43,161 bases of DNA from Gammaproteobacteria bacterium (GTDB lineage: Bacteria; Pseudomonadota; Gammaproteobacteria; WOZS01), in the NCBI GenBank assembly GCA_011620135.1, contig WOZS01000036.1, positions 27,122 to 70,282 of the forward strand, read 5' to 3'. The notes under the pieces are model-generated. The model saw only the letters and a program-made list of their open reading frames with translations, ran no database searches and was not told the origin of the DNA. The position numbers and the translations under genes are program-made. Shown here piece after piece: positions 42,880 to 43,161 of the stretch. Positions within the stretch are counted from its first letter, which is position 1. Each line of letters opens with the position of its first letter.

Positions 42880-43089
42880 AAAAAACGCCTTGCAGCGCAA
42901 GTTGCCCGGAAAAACCAGGATCAGCAATCAACATGCTTGCAGGCCGGGTCGCCAGCAAAGCCAGGAGAAAGCCCAGGTCTTCACAAGCCATCGCCAACCC
43001 ACGGGAAGCCCATGCAGCCAAATGGGTGATGGCTGGCTTCCAGTGCGCAACTGGCCTGAAACGGCGCGTTGTGGTATAAATCTTCCTTT
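42880..43089. other. Gap before tRNA-Phe
   Basis: A small hairpin, CTTGC-AGC-GCAAG (42889-42901), lies just after the peptidase stop but is followed by no T tract on the plus strand. A TATAAA at 43075-43080, 9 bases before the tRNA, is a plausible -10. No gene is visible here. Confidence 0.4.

Positions 43090-43161
<72 letters not shown>

Noticed and set aside
42880-42901. Rho-independent terminator at CTTGC-AGC-GCAAG after the M16 peptidase
   Set aside because: The T run is on the wrong side: it would serve only minus-strand transcription, and no minus-strand gene lies there.

Overview
The window looks like a GC-rich proteobacterial chromosome segment made almost entirely of core, vertically inherited genes. 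Closest in style are gammaproteobacteria and acidithiobacillia-like lineages. The evidence is familiar proteobacterial neighbourhoods: gpmI/ctp facing a rhodanese-secB-gpsA run, mutY-yggX, gloB beside a YafS-like methyltransferase, a YcbK-like protein beside a YcbL-like protein, and his genes running into tatABC. A lipid A acyltransferase-like gene points to an outer membrane. I see no phage, insertion sequence, CRISPR array or plasmid gene.

Layout. 1-1329: end of a secreted proline-rich protein and argB. 1537-5465 (minus): nrdAB, with a textbook pair of NrdR boxes over its promoter. 5717-9333 (minus): metE overlapping a secreted beta-propeller gene. 9502-15702: a mixed stretch with an HSL-type esterase, an NRDE protein, a Tat-exported YcbK-like murein endopeptidase, a YcbL-like metallo-beta-lactamase, an old-yellow-enzyme-type oxidoreductase, tRNA-Thr(CGT) and an LpxL-like acyltransferase with an altered active-site motif. 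15724-21208 (minus): gpmI, ctp, gyrB. 21338-24360 (plus): rhodanese, secB, gpsA, ydfG. 24390-27093 (minus): two hot-dog thioesterases, fabI, gloB. 27188-33058 (plus): a compact operon of methyltransferase, hisB, hisH, hisA, hisF, hisIE, tatA, tatB, tatC, most joined by ATGA or GTGA overlaps. 33197-36085: a CDP-alcohol phosphotransferase fused to a degenerate nucleotidyltransferase-like domain, then murJ. 36247-38593 (minus): aldo/keto reductase and a DHH phosphoesterase. 38686-42879 (plus): mutY, yggX and a two-domain M16 peptidase, followed by tRNA-Phe(GAA) running off the right edge.

How the genes work together. Deoxynucleotide supply (nrdAB), supercoiling (gyrB) and 8-oxoguanine repair (mutY) serve the genome. 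argB, metE and the his block make amino acids. The his block carries only the later steps; hisG, hisD and hisC are not here. secB, tatABC, gpsA, fabI, murJ, the acyltransferase, ctp and the YcbK-like protein serve export and the envelope; the YcbK-like protein has its own twin-arginine signal and so is a probable client of the TatABC encoded here.

Nothing here is a clear new multi-gene system. The observations most worth a second look are: the strong excess of the palindrome CCATGG in coding and intergenic DNA; the CDP-alcohol phosphotransferase fusion with a near-leaderless promoter; the acyltransferase lacking the acidic residue of its HX4(D/E) motif; the 92-bp out-of-frame mutY/yggX overlap; a probable one-base frame problem at the argB start; a MerR-style promoter before the flavin oxidoreductase; and the metE/propeller coupling.
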